This document shows, one piece after another, positions 42,376 through 52,336 of a stretch of DNA of 64,000 nt. Position numbers and translations under genes: made by a program. The DNA is from Lachnospiraceae bacterium (lineage in GTDB: Bacteria > Bacillota > Clostridia > Lachnospirales > Lachnospiraceae). Under the pieces are notes generated by a model. It was not told where the DNA came from, did not search any database, and was given only the letters and a program-made list of their open reading frames with translations. Position 1 is the stretch's first letter. Each line of letters opens with the position of its first letter. The stretch covers positions 1-64,000 of the forward strand of contig JAFZNO010000008.1 in assembly GCA_017552985.1 (NCBI GenBank). The letters are read 5' to 3'.

Positions 42376-45306
42376 ATGAAGGACTCTGTGAAGAAACTGT
42401 TGATCACTTTGGGCGTTATCGCGGCTATTGTAGTTGTTTTTGTACTCATGGGCTCGAGAAAGACGCCGAACTACCACGACAAGTATGACGGGATGGATCT
42501 GTCTGTCAGCGTTGCCGGCGCAGAACGCCAGGGAACGTATTCAGGCTATCTTCGCGATCATGCCGGCGCTGCTGAGCCGAAGACTGACGTTGACGTCGAC
42601 ATCTGGAATTATCAGGCGGAGAGAGGCGTTGAGGTAAGGAACAATTACGAAAACGAGAGCAAGGCGCTTTACATGGAAAACGGTTCGACCGTTACGTGGA
42701 AGGTCAATATCCCTCAGAGTGGCTTCTATAATTTATACCTGGAGTTCCTTCTTCCTGAATCCAGGGGCGTTGCGGCAGAGCGTTCCGTCATGATCGACGG
42801 CGAACTGCCTTTTGATGATGCCCAGAATATCGTTTTCACCAGAATCTGGGTGGACAACGGCAAGAAGAGAATCGACAACCAGGGCAACGAGATCCGTCCG
42901 AGCCAGAAGGAGATCTATGAGTGGCAGAAGGGCTACTGCAAGGACAGCATGGGTTACGTTGCAGATCCTTACAAGTTCTATTTTGAGCAGGGCGAGCACA
43001 CCATCAGCTTTAAGGCTGTCAATGAGCCCATGGTTCTCAGAAAATTCCAAGTTGCAGCAGTGAAGACGGATAAGACCTATGCGGAATATGCCGCATCCAA
43101 TCCTTCCGCTAACACCAGCACTGCAGGAAAGACGTATGACAGCGTTGTCCAGGGTGAGGACGCAGTCCGTCGTTCCGAGTCTTCCTTATATGCAAAATAT
43201 GATCATGCTTCCCCCATCACCGTTCCTTACAGCGTGACCAAGACGATCCTGAACTACACGGGTGGTGACGCTTGGAAGACCGCAGGTCAGTGGATCGAGT
43301 GGGAGTTCACCGTTCCTGAGGATGGTTATTACAAGATCACCATCAAGGGCCGTCAGAACTACGCAAGAGGAAGCGTTTCGAGCAGAATGGTTTATATCGA
43401 CGGCGAGATTCCTTTTGAAGAAATGAAGGAAGTTGCTTTCGATTACAAGACGGACTGGGAATGCAAGACCCTTTCCGATGATAACGGCGAGCCGTTCCTC
43501 TTTTACTTGACGGGCGGTACCCATACCATCCGCATGGAGGCAACCCTTGGCGGCGCAGGAAAGGTTTTGGAAGAGCTTGAGGATTCCACCTTCCGCCTGA
43601 ACCAGATCTACAGAAAGATTCTGGTATATACCGGAGCAACTCCTGACAAGTACAGAGACTATGACATCCATAAGGTATATCCGGAAGTAATCACGGCGAT
43701 GGATCTTGAGTCAAGACGTCTGTACAAGGCCGTGGACGACATGGTTGAGTACACTGGACAGAAGGCAGAAAAGATCGCAACCGCACAGACGCTTGCAAAA
43801 CAGTTGGAAAGATTTGTGGCTAAGCCCCAGAAGATCACGACGGAGTTTACCACCTTTAAGGATAACATCACTTCCCTTGGTACTTCCACTTTGGAAATGA
43901 GCGAGATTAAGCTCGACGTCGACTACATCCGCATCACCGGAGTTGACGCAAAGGTTACCGTAGACAAGACCAACTTCTTCAAGAATCTCTTACATGAAGT
44001 TAAGGCATTTGGCGCTTCCTTCTTTGTAGATTATGACGCAGTCGGTGACGTTTACGAGGATGGCAAGAACAGCGACGCGATCAAGGTATGGATCCTGACC
44101 GGTCGTGACCAGGGCAGCATCATGAAGACCATGGTTGACGATACCTTCACTCCCCAGACGGGAATCAAGGTTAACGTGGAAATCGTCGCAGCCAACGCCG
44201 TGCTGAACGCGGTAATGGCAGGTAAGGGACCGAACGCGATCCTTTCCATCGGCGGTGACCAGCCCGTTAACTACGCGCTCCGTGGAGCGGCCGTTGACCT
44301 GACGCAGTTTGACGGATTCGAGGAAACCTTCTCGAACTTCACTCCCAGCTCTTACGCACAGTACTCCTTGGACGGCGCCGTATACGGAATGCCTGAGACC
44401 CAGACCTTCAACGTGCTGTTCTACCGCAAGGACATCCTGTCAGAGCTTGGATATGACAATCCGCCTCAGACTTGGAAGGAACTGATCGAGATGTTCCCTA
44501 CCATCCAGGGTAACAACATGAACGTCGGCATCCCCAGCGTGTTTGGCGCGACGGTCGGAGCAGCCGGCGGTGACCTGAACCAGTACTTCACCATGCTGTA
44601 TCAGTATGGCGGCGACTTATATAATGAAAAGGGAACCAAGACCATCGTTGACACGGAGGCAGGCGTTGAAGCATTTGCTGCTTACGTAAAGTTCTTTAAC
44701 GACTACGGCGTTCCCATTGCTTATGACTTTGTAAGCCGTTTCCGTTCCGGCGAAATGCCGATCGCAGTTGCGAACTACGGCAGCTACAATACCTTGGTTG
44801 TATCCGCACCCGAGATCAGAGGCCTTTGGGACTTCACTTTGGTGCCTGGTACTGAAAGGGTTGACGAAAACGGAAATACCTATATTGACCACTCTGACTG
44901 TATCGTGGGAAGCGCATCCATGATGATTCCTTCCGACGAGAAGAAACAGCAGGATACATGGAAGTTCCTCAGCTGGTGGGCATCCACCGAGACCCAGGTT
45001 CGTTTCGGCCGAGAGATGGAAGCACTCCTTGGCGCGTCTGCAAGATATGCAACCGCAAACAAGAATGCGTTCTGTCAGCTGGCATGGACGACGGAGGCAA
45101 TTGAAGTTTTGACCGAGCAGTGGGAGAACACCGTAGGCATCCGTGAGGTGCCCGGCGGATACTACACCGGCCGTCACCTGACCAACGCGGTTAGAAAGTG
45201 CATTAACTTCAAGGAGGATCCGAGAGAGGCAATTCTGGATTACTCGATCTTGATTAACGAGGAGCTGACCAAGAAACGTAAAGAGTTTGGTCTGCCTACG
45301 GAATAA
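42376..45306 (+). CDS. Membrane-anchored binding protein with carbohydrate-binding-like modules
   Basis: 976 residues, about twice a normal solute-binding protein. One N-terminal membrane helix (8-27) and no lipobox Cys, so it stays anchored by a helix. Two beta-sandwich modules follow at about 50-235 and 260-425, each with the pattern W(x)V(N/E)...P(x)(S/D)GYY/FN(x)L and MIDGELPF/YIDGEIPF, which suggests galactose-binding-like folds. A helical stretch (about 430-505) leads to an extracellular solute-binding domain (about 560-965; GMPETQTFNVLFYRKDIL, DTWKFLSWWAS). AGGAGG precedes the ATG. First gene of the transport island; presumably captures oligosaccharides for the permeases downstream. 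Confidence 0.85.
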   Translation: MKDSVKKLLITLGVIAAIVVVFVLMGSRKTPNYHDKYDGMDLSVSVAGAERQGTYSGYLRDHAGAAEPKTDVDVDIWNYQAERGVEVRNNYENESKALYMENGSTVTWKVNIPQSGFYNLYLEFLLPESRGVAAERSVMIDGELPFDDAQNIVFTRIWVDNGKKRIDNQGNEIRPSQKEIYEWQKGYCKDSMGYVADPYKFYFEQGEHTISFKAVNEPMVLRKFQVAAVKTDKTYAEYAASNPSANTSTAGKTYDSVVQGEDAVRRSESSLYAKYDHASPITVPYSVTKTILNYTGGDAWKTAGQWIEWEFTVPEDGYYKITIKGRQNYARGSVSSRMVYIDGEIPFEEMKEVAFDYKTDWECKTLSDDNGEPFLFYLTGGTHTIRMEATLGGAGKVLEELEDSTFRLNQIYRKILVYTGATPDKYRDYDIHKVYPEVITAMDLESRRLYKAVDDMVEYTGQKAEKIATAQTLAKQLERFVAKPQKITTEFTTFKDNITSLGTSTLEMSEIKLDVDYIRITGVDAKVTVDKTNFFKNLLHEVKAFGASFFVDYDAVGDVYEDGKNSDAIKVWILTGRDQGSIMKTMVDDTFTPQTGIKVNVEIVAANAVLNAVMAGKGPNAILSIGGDQPVNYALRGAAVDLTQFDGFEETFSNFTPSSYAQYSLDGAVYGMPETQTFNVLFYRKDILSELGYDNPPQTWKELIEMFPTIQGNNMNVGIPSVFGATVGAAGGDLNQYFTMLYQYGGDLYNEKGTKTIVDTEAGVEAFAAYVKFFNDYGVPIAYDFVSRFRSGEMPIAVANYGSYNTLVVSAPEIRGLWDFTLVPGTERVDENGNTYIDHSDCIVGSASMMIPSDEKKQQDTWKFLSWWASTETQVRFGREMEALLGASARYATANKNAFCQLAWTTEAIEVLTEQWENTVGIREVPGGYYTGRHLTNAVRKCINFKEDPREAILDYSILINEELTKKRKEFGLPTE

Positions 45307-45318
45307 GGAGAGCGAAGC

Positions 45319-46257
45319 ATGAGCAGATACATAGACAAATACTTTACCTTGCGCAAACACAATGCCAAGGTGGCTTGGAAGAAAGCCAAGATCAGCAAGA
45401 TGTGCTATTTATTCTTACTGCCATACGCGATTATTTTTACCACGTTCTACATCTTGCCGGTAATCAACTCGATCTATTACAGCTTTACCTACTACAACAT
45501 TTTGGAAAGCCCGAGATTTATCGGAGCTCATAACTATATCAGTTTGCTGTTGGAAGATGACGTCTTCCTGATCGGTATCAAAAATACCTTCATGATAGCG
45601 ATCATTACCGGTCCGCTAGGTTACATCATGGCATTCCTGTTTGCCTGGCTGATCAATGAGCTGCCAAGATGGATCAGGGCAGTCACGATCGTTATCTTCT
45701 ACGCTCCGTCCATTTCCGGTACGCTGTACACGATTTTCGGCGTGTTCTTCAGAGGTGACCAGTATGGTTGGGCGAACGCGTTGTTGATTGAGTTAGGTCT
45801 TGTGGATGCGCCGATTCAGTTCTTCCAGCATCCGACCTACATGCTTCCCATCTGTATGGTAGTTATCCTTTGGATGAGCCTTGGTACCGGATTCCTTTCC
45901 TTCGTGGCAGGTCTTCAGGGCGTAGACGCTTCCCAATATGAGGCAGGCTACATGGACGGCGTGAAAAACAGATGGCAGGAGCTTTGGTACATCACCCTGC
46001 CTAGCATGAAGCCCATGCTAATGTTCGGAGCGGTTATGACCATCACAAGTTCCTTTGGCGTATGTGACGTGACCATGGCGCTCTGTGGATTCCCTAGCAC
46101 GGACTACGCGGCGAGAACCATCGTAACGCATTTGTATGACTACGGATTTGTAAGATATGAAATGGGTTATGCGTGTGCGATCGCAGCAATGTTGTTCTTG
46201 ATCATGATCTTATGTAACAAAGCAATTCAAAGTCTGTTGAGAAGAGTAGGAACCTGA
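45319..46257 (+). CDS. Carbohydrate ABC importer permease, pair 1 subunit A
   Basis: 312 residues with six membrane helices and the binding-protein-dependent permease EAA loop (EAGYMDGVKNRWQELWYITLP). This is a MalF/UgpA/LplB-class subunit. AAGGAGAG lies before the ATG, 12 nt after the binding protein gene. The N-terminus has a basic cytoplasmic tail of about 30 residues. Substrate presumably an oligosaccharide captured by the protein encoded upstream. Confidence 0.93.
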   Translation: MSRYIDKYFTLRKHNAKVAWKKAKISKMCYLFLLPYAIIFTTFYILPVINSIYYSFTYYNILESPRFIGAHNYISLLLEDDVFLIGIKNTFMIAIITGPLGYIMAFLFAWLINELPRWIRAVTIVIFYAPSISGTLYTIFGVFFRGDQYGWANALLIELGLVDAPIQFFQHPTYMLPICMVVILWMSLGTGFLSFVAGLQGVDASQYEAGYMDGVKNRWQELWYITLPSMKPMLMFGAVMTITSSFGVCDVTMALCGFPSTDYAARTIVTHLYDYGFVRYEMGYACAIAAMLFLIMILCNKAIQSLLRRVGT

Positions 46258-46258
46258 T

Positions 46259-47158
46259 ATGAGCAAAAAAAACGTACAAACCGAAACTGTAACCGTAAAG
46301 CATCATTTGATCAAAAGGAGAAAGCCCAACCGTTCCATCGGTGGCGACATGCTGGTCTATATCTTTTTGGGCCTTATGGCCATAGCCATGGTTTTCCCGC
46401 TGGTATATGCGGTTGAAAACTCATTAAAGCCTTTGGACGAACTGTTTAGGTTCCCGCCCAAGATTTTTGCGCGTAACCCGACGTTGGATAACTTCTCAGA
46501 CTTGTTTGTTAACATGGGAAAATCCACCGTTACGTTTAGCCGTTACGTCTTCAATACGACGTTCATCACGGCAGTGGGTACCGCAGGTCATCTGCTGATC
46601 GCATCCATGGGTGCGTTCGTGCTTGCAAAGTACGAATTCCCCGGCGGACAGACGTTCTTTAAGATCGTTACCACCGCGCTGATGTTCAGCGGATACGTAA
46701 CCCAGATCCCTAACTACCTGATCATTAACAAGCTCGGCTGGATCGATACTTACTGGGCAATCATCATTCCCGCATTTGCAATGCCCATCGGCTTCTTCCT
46801 GATGAAGCAGTTCATGGAAGGTCTTCCTTCTTCCCTGATCGAGGCTGCAAAGATCGACGGTGCAAATGAATGGAAGGTATTCACCAGCATCGTTATGCCG
46901 AACGTTAAGCCCGCATGGCTGACCATGATCATTTATTCCGTACAGGCGTTATGGAATAACCCGTCATCCATGTACATTTATTCTGAAGAGAAGAAGGCAC
47001 TGGTTTACGCGCTGACGCAGATCCAGAGCGGCGGTATCGCAAGAACGGGTCAGGCGGCAGCCGTACAGGTAATCGCCATTTCCGTGCCCATCATTATTTT
47101 CATATTCTCTGAGAGCCAGATTCTGGAGACCATGGCTAGTTCCGGTCTGAAGGATTAA
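46259..47158 (+). CDS. Carbohydrate ABC importer permease, pair 1 subunit B
   Basis: 299 residues, six helices, MalG/YtcP-class permease. The EAA motif reads EAAKIDGANEWKVFTSIVMP. It begins 1 nt after the stop of subunit A, so translation is coupled. Together the two would form the membrane channel of the first importer; the ATPase is not encoded here. Confidence 0.93.
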   Translation: MSKKNVQTETVTVKHHLIKRRKPNRSIGGDMLVYIFLGLMAIAMVFPLVYAVENSLKPLDELFRFPPKIFARNPTLDNFSDLFVNMGKSTVTFSRYVFNTTFITAVGTAGHLLIASMGAFVLAKYEFPGGQTFFKIVTTALMFSGYVTQIPNYLIINKLGWIDTYWAIIIPAFAMPIGFFLMKQFMEGLPSSLIEAAKIDGANEWKVFTSIVMPNVKPAWLTMIIYSVQALWNNPSSMYIYSEEKKALVYALTQIQSGGIARTGQAAAVQVIAISVPIIIFIFSESQILETMASSGLKD

Positions 47159-47174
47159 TGGGAGGTAATGAACA

Positions 47175-48713
47175 ATGAAGAAAAATCAGTTTAAGAAAGC
47201 GATCAAGCGCTGCGCATTGCTTGTCGCCGGATTCGCAATTGCATTCAGCACTCCCTTGGTTGCCTTCGCAGACGCAGGTTATACCTACTGCTATGATTAC
47301 TGGGGTGAGGTGAAGGAGTCTCCGGATTCCTATGAGGTTGTAGGACAGTTTGCCGCTGCAGATCTGGAGATTGAGAAGGTCTTCAAATATGAAAGCGTAA
47401 ACCTTCAAAAGCTGAATAAGCCATCCAGCATTACCGTAGTCGGTGATTCCGTCTACGTTACGGACAGCGGTAACAACCGAATCCTGGAGTTCAAACATCC
47501 GGATCCCCAGACGTTTGATTTCGTCCGTTGCATCGACAGCTTTAAGGGCGCGGACAACAATACCTTCAACTATCCTACGGATTTCCAGATGGATGAAGAT
47601 GGTAACATGTATATCGCTGACTATAACAACGACAGAATCGTAAAGATTGATTCCCATCTGAATTTCGTTTTGGAATTCACGAAGCCCAATGACGCGACCC
47701 TCGGCGACAACACTTCCTTTAAGCCGAAGAAGATCGAAGTTGACAGCGCGGGACGCGTATATTGCGTGGCATTCGGTATCAACAAGGGTCTGGTAAAGTA
47801 CGAGGCAGACGCAAGCTTCTCCGGTTTTGTTGGAGCAACGCCCGTTTCCTATGATTTTACGGATTACATGTGGAAGAGATTTGCAACCCAGGAACAGAGA
47901 GAAAGAAGCGTAAGCTTCGTTCCTACGGAGTATGATAATCTTTACATGGATAACGAAGGATTTATCTACGTTGTCAGCGCATTCGTTAAGGAAGAGGATC
48001 TGAGAGCTAAAAAGATGGATTCCATCCGCAAGCTGAATCTTATGGGTACGGACATCCTGATCAGAAACGGTGACTTCCCCATTTACGGTGACCTTTACAT
48101 GGGTACCGGCGGCGGTAAGACCGGTCCTTCCCGAATGATGGACATTACCGCATTTGACAACAAGGTATACATGGGACTTGACGGTAACAGAGGACGTATC
48201 TTCGCTTATGACAGCCAGGGTCACCTCCTGTACGCATTCGGCGGAATCGGTAACATCGCGGGATATTTCAGCAAACCCGTATCCATTGAACACAAGGGAT
48301 ATGAGGTTATGGTTCTGGATGAGACCGGATTCATCACCACGTTTGTTCCCACCGAGTACGGCAACCTGATCTATCGCGCGATCGACGAGTTCGACAGCGG
48401 CGAATATGCCAAGTCCGGTGAGACCTGGCAGGAAGTAATGGACGTCAACGGTAACTATGACCTTGCTTACATCGGCGTAGGCAGATCTCTCCTGAGACAA
48501 GAACGTTATAAGGAAGCAATGGAGTATTTCGAATTGAAGTATAATGACGATAACTACTCCAAGGCATTCAAGCAATATCGCAAGGTATGGGTAGAAGAAC
48601 ACATCTTCGCGGTTTTCATCATATTACTGGTGATTATACTTGTACCGATGATCATTGGCAGGATCAAGATGATTAAGTTTCAGATTGATACCGCAGACAT
48701 TTTCAGATTCTAG
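47175..48713 (+). CDS. NHL-repeat beta-propeller membrane protein
   Basis: 512 residues. Secretory signal peptide (1-32, ending AFADA), then NHL-type repeats from about residue 75 to 400 (SSITVVGDSVYVTDSGNNRILEF, FQMDEDGNMYIADYNNDRIVKI), a TPR-like helical pair (about 405-460, YKEAMEYFELKY), and a C-terminal membrane helix (about 478-500) with a short cytoplasmic tail. The propeller thus faces outside. GGGAGG precedes the ATG. Located between permease pair 1 and the Yip1-like gene, it probably scaffolds the transport complex; the ligand is unknown. Confidence 0.85.
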   Translation: MKKNQFKKAIKRCALLVAGFAIAFSTPLVAFADAGYTYCYDYWGEVKESPDSYEVVGQFAAADLEIEKVFKYESVNLQKLNKPSSITVVGDSVYVTDSGNNRILEFKHPDPQTFDFVRCIDSFKGADNNTFNYPTDFQMDEDGNMYIADYNNDRIVKIDSHLNFVLEFTKPNDATLGDNTSFKPKKIEVDSAGRVYCVAFGINKGLVKYEADASFSGFVGATPVSYDFTDYMWKRFATQEQRERSVSFVPTEYDNLYMDNEGFIYVVSAFVKEEDLRAKKMDSIRKLNLMGTDILIRNGDFPIYGDLYMGTGGGKTGPSRMMDITAFDNKVYMGLDGNRGRIFAYDSQGHLLYAFGGIGNIAGYFSKPVSIEHKGYEVMVLDETGFITTFVPTEYGNLIYRAIDEFDSGEYAKSGETWQEVMDVNGNYDLAYIGVGRSLLRQERYKEAMEYFELKYNDDNYSKAFKQYRKVWVEEHIFAVFIILLVIILVPMIIGRIKMIKFQIDTADIFRF

Positions 48714-48728
48714 CCCCGGGAGGTCGTT

Positions 48729-49385
48729 ATGTTAACTTCAGCAAGAATTGAGAATTTTAGGAAGTTTTGGAAATCATTTAAGTTTGCATTTTATTGTGCA
48801 ACACACCCGCTCGATGGCTTCTGGGATCTGTCTCATGAAAAACGCGGTACGTACGCGGCGGCAAATGCCATTCTGATCCTGACGATCCTGGCAAAGCTTA
48901 TGAAGCTGCAGTTTACCAGCTTTGTGATCGAGCCGATCTACTGGGAGGAAGTAAATATTTTCCTGCACATTGCAAGTATCCTCTTCCCCCTTGTCATCTT
49001 CGTTGTCGGCAACTGGGCTACGACCACGTTGTTTGACGGCAAGGGAAGACTGGGAAGCGTATACATTGCTACTTGCTACTCCCTTTTGCCTTATCCCTTG
49101 ATTCAGTTTCCTTTGATCATTTTGAGCAACATCGTGACTTCGGAAGAGAAGCAGTTCTATTCCGTACTCAGCGTAGTCTCTTTGATCTGGGTATTTTTCT
49201 GGATCATTCTTGCCATGGGACAGATCCATGAATTCTCCGTAATGAAGAATGCGCTCTTTACCATCGCAAGTTTGGCGGCAATGCTGATCATCGTCTTCCT
49301 GCTGTTGCTTTTCTTCAGTATGATTTCCCAAGGCGTTGCATATTTCATTTCTCTTGGACGAGAGATAATATTCCGATCATTATAA
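48729..49385 (+). CDS. Yip1-like multi-pass membrane protein
   Basis: 218 residues with five hydrophobic segments (about 45-65, 75-100, 110-140, 150-175, 180-205) and an N-terminal DGFWDLSHEKRGTY motif that fits bacterial YIP1 family proteins. Function unknown in bacteria. GGGAGG precedes the ATG, 15 nt after the NHL protein gene, so both belong to one operon with the DUF5696 protein that follows. Confidence 0.8.
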   Translation: MLTSARIENFRKFWKSFKFAFYCATHPLDGFWDLSHEKRGTYAAANAILILTILAKLMKLQFTSFVIEPIYWEEVNIFLHIASILFPLVIFVVGNWATTTLFDGKGRLGSVYIATCYSLLPYPLIQFPLIILSNIVTSEEKQFYSVLSVVSLIWVFFWIILAMGQIHEFSVMKNALFTIASLAAMLIIVFLLLLFFSMISQGVAYFISLGREIIFRSL

Positions 49386-49424
49386 CTGGAATTGATTCCG
49401 ATAACGTGGAAGGATGGGCGAACA

Positions 49425-52304
49425 ATGAACGAAGATAAGGAAATCAAAAAATCTGAATTGGAGCAGCCGGAAGCTGAAAAGGCCGATGAGAAGAAGCCTG
49501 AAGCTCAGAAGGCGGATGCGCAAAAGCCCGAGGAAGTGAAGGCTGAGAAGGCAGACGCCAAGGATTCTGAGGAGAAGCCGGAAGAGAAAAAGGCTGAGGA
49601 GAAGAAAGCCGACGACAAGAAGGCCGACGAGAAGAAGGCCGACGATAAAAAGGCTGAGGAAAAGAAAGCTGCACCCAAGAAGGCTCCGAAGGCGGAAGCT
49701 ACGGACAACGTGATCAAGAAACCTTTGCTGAGCGAAGCGGCAATCAACAGGTTAAAGGGCTTGATCTTCCCCGTTGTCGTGACTTTGATCCTCTTGGGCG
49801 GCGTGTATCTGGTTCTTCACATGAAGAATACCGGAGAAAAGGAAGCAGCGATCAAGATCAACGTTTACGATGGCGGTAAGGATCCCATTATCTTGGAAAA
49901 CGATAAGCTTAAGCTTACCATGGATCCCGTTACGACGGCTTTTGACATTGAGGTTAAGAGCACGGGCGCCGTTTGGCATTCCGTTCCTACGGATGAAGAA
50001 GTCAGTGCGGATCCGCTGGTTGGTTTTGAGACGGATGAGTACAACAAACTGCATTCCACGCTCCTGATGTCTTACACAAATGAAGCCGGTGCAGAAACGA
50101 AGTACAATAACTACAAGAACAGTATCCAGAACGGCGTTTATCAGATCGAGGCTACGAATGATTACATCAAGATGATGTATTCCATCGGTACGATCGAGAA
50201 GGAATATCAGGTTCCTCCCGTATTGACTGAGCCGAAGATGAAGGAATGGCTTGACTTGATCAGGGCAAACGATGATGACGCTGATACGGTTAAGATGTTC
50301 TATAAGAAGTACGACATCAACAACCCTGGCAAAAAGGACAACGTGGAAGAACTGAAGGCAACGTATCCGCTTTATGAGACGGAGATCATCTACGTTCTTG
50401 ATCCTAAGACCAAGGAACAGTATAAGAAAGAATTTGCGAAGTATTTTGAGAGAGCTGGATATACTGCAGAGCAGTATGAAGAAGACAAGGCGCTGAGTTC
50501 CCGTGAGACCACTTCCAAGACGCCCGCCTACAACGTAAACGTATATTATCGTTTGGACGGCGAAGATCTTGTGGTTGAGATTCCTTACAAGGAAATTGAG
50601 TACAAGGCAGCCAACCCCATTTACACCCTCACCGTTCTGCCTTACTTTGGCGCAGGCAGTCAGGATGACGAAGGATTCCTCATGGTTCCTGAAGGCGGCG
50701 GTGCCGTCATTAGGTTTAATAACGGAAAAGGCCAGAACTCCAGGGCATATTACTCCGACATGTATGGCTGGGACATTGGTCTGGTTAGAAAAGAACTGGT
50801 TCACGAGACCAGAAGTGATTTTAACTGCTTCGGCATTTCCAAGGGAGACAATTCCTTCATCTGCATTATGGAGGATGGTTCCTCCTATGGTTACGTGCAG
50901 GCTGACGTAGGCGGAAGAGACAACAGCTTTAACTTTGTCAACACCACCTATCACGCAGTTCTCCGTGAGCAGTACGACGTTGGTTCCGTTGCAAATACGG
51001 CCGTGTACGTATTTATGCCGGAGCTGCCGGATGAGTCCTTAAAGCAGAGATATCATTTTGTTAACTCCGGTTCCTACGTTGACATGGCGAAGGAGTACAG
51101 CGAATACCTGAAGGAAAAGAATCCTGAGGCGTTTGCGGTAAATCAGGAGACGGACGCTCCCGTTGTCGTGGAGATCGTTGCGGCAGCTGATAAGATTAAG
51201 CAGATTCTGGGCGTTCCCACCAGCAGACCTTTGAAGCTTACCACCTATAAGGAAGCACGGGAAATGATCACCGAACTCAAGAATGACGGTGTCAACAACC
51301 TGTCAGTAAAGCTTTCCGGATGGGCGAACGGCGGCGTAAGCCAGAAGATCATGAAGAAGGTGAAGCTGGTAAGCGCCTGCGGAAGCAAGAAGGATCTGAC
51401 CAATCTTGCACAGGAAGCAAAGAACCTCGGAGTTGACCTTTACTTAGACGGCGTTACGCTTTTTGAGTACAACAGTAAGCTTTGGGATGGATTTAATTCC
51501 TTCACCGACGCGGCAAGATTTATCAGCCGTGAAAGGGCGAAGATCTACCAGTACAGTAAAGTAACGTATGCCCAGAGAGAGAACTCTGAAAGCTACTACA
51601 TGCTTCACGCGGATCTGGCAAACCAGATCACGCATACCTTGTTTGACGCAACGCAGAGCTACGGCGCAAACGTTTCCTTCCGTAACATCGGTCAGGATTT
51701 GGCGGGCGACTATTACATGAAGAAGATCACGACGAGAGAGAGCGCCAAGAATACGGAAGAGCAGACGCTTTTCGAAATGTCTAAGTCCTCGAAGATCATG
51801 ATCAACAATGGTAACGAGTATGCGGCAGTTCACAGTGACGTCATTACAAACATGGACTTCCACGGAAGTGAGTATACGATCATTGATGAGTTTATTCCTT
51901 TCTATCAGATCGCGCTCCATGGCTACAAGAACTACGTAGGTGAGCCGATCAACCTGGCGGCTAACCCTGAGAAAGAGCTTCTTCTTTCCGTAGAATATGG
52001 CGCAGGATTGTACTTCACCTTTATGAAGGAGTCGCCTTTTGCATTGCAGAAGACCTTGTACGATGAGTATTTTGGAGCGAATTACGATTCCTGGCATCAA
52101 AAGATGCTCAGCATCTATGAGCGATACAACAAGGAATTGGGACATACCTTCCATCAGGAGATCACGGATCACAAGGTACTGAACGATGACCTTACCTGCA
52201 CCACGTATGCGGACGGTACGAAAGTATACGTAAACTATGGCAATGAGTCGCAGGAAATAGATGGAAAAGTAGTACCCGCGAGAGATTATCGCGTCGTTCG
52301 ATAA
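49425..52304 (+). CDS. Membrane-anchored DUF5696-type protein, possible glycoside hydrolase
   Basis: 959 residues. Residues 1-100 are a cytoplasmic Lys/Ala/Asp/Glu-rich repeat region; one membrane helix follows (about 115-135). Outside lie a beta-sandwich (about 140-230), a further beta-rich part to about 560, and a barrel-like region (about 590-870; EMITELKNDGVNNLSVKLSG and EAKNLGVDLYLDGVTL look like successive barrel strands). The end (TCTTYADGTKVYVNYGNE, VVPARDYRVV) is the closing domain style of several glycosidases. Assignment to DUF5696 is from memory of the family; enzyme activity is inference. Start at the ATG after GGAAGGATGGG. Confidence 0.75.
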   Translation: MNEDKEIKKSELEQPEAEKADEKKPEAQKADAQKPEEVKAEKADAKDSEEKPEEKKAEEKKADDKKADEKKADDKKAEEKKAAPKKAPKAEATDNVIKKPLLSEAAINRLKGLIFPVVVTLILLGGVYLVLHMKNTGEKEAAIKINVYDGGKDPIILENDKLKLTMDPVTTAFDIEVKSTGAVWHSVPTDEEVSADPLVGFETDEYNKLHSTLLMSYTNEAGAETKYNNYKNSIQNGVYQIEATNDYIKMMYSIGTIEKEYQVPPVLTEPKMKEWLDLIRANDDDADTVKMFYKKYDINNPGKKDNVEELKATYPLYETEIIYVLDPKTKEQYKKEFAKYFERAGYTAEQYEEDKALSSRETTSKTPAYNVNVYYRLDGEDLVVEIPYKEIEYKAANPIYTLTVLPYFGAGSQDDEGFLMVPEGGGAVIRFNNGKGQNSRAYYSDMYGWDIGLVRKELVHETRSDFNCFGISKGDNSFICIMEDGSSYGYVQADVGGRDNSFNFVNTTYHAVLREQYDVGSVANTAVYVFMPELPDESLKQRYHFVNSGSYVDMAKEYSEYLKEKNPEAFAVNQETDAPVVVEIVAAADKIKQILGVPTSRPLKLTTYKEAREMITELKNDGVNNLSVKLSGWANGGVSQKIMKKVKLVSACGSKKDLTNLAQEAKNLGVDLYLDGVTLFEYNSKLWDGFNSFTDAARFISRERAKIYQYSKVTYAQRENSESYYMLHADLANQITHTLFDATQSYGANVSFRNIGQDLAGDYYMKKITTRESAKNTEEQTLFEMSKSSKIMINNGNEYAAVHSDVITNMDFHGSEYTIIDEFIPFYQIALHGYKNYVGEPINLAANPEKELLLSVEYGAGLYFTFMKESPFALQKTLYDEYFGANYDSWHQKMLSIYERYNKELGHTFHQEITDHKVLNDDLTCTTYADGTKVYVNYGNESQEIDGKVVPARDYRVVR

Positions 52305-52336
52305 TAGACTGAGAAATCTAGAAAGGATCGTGAATT

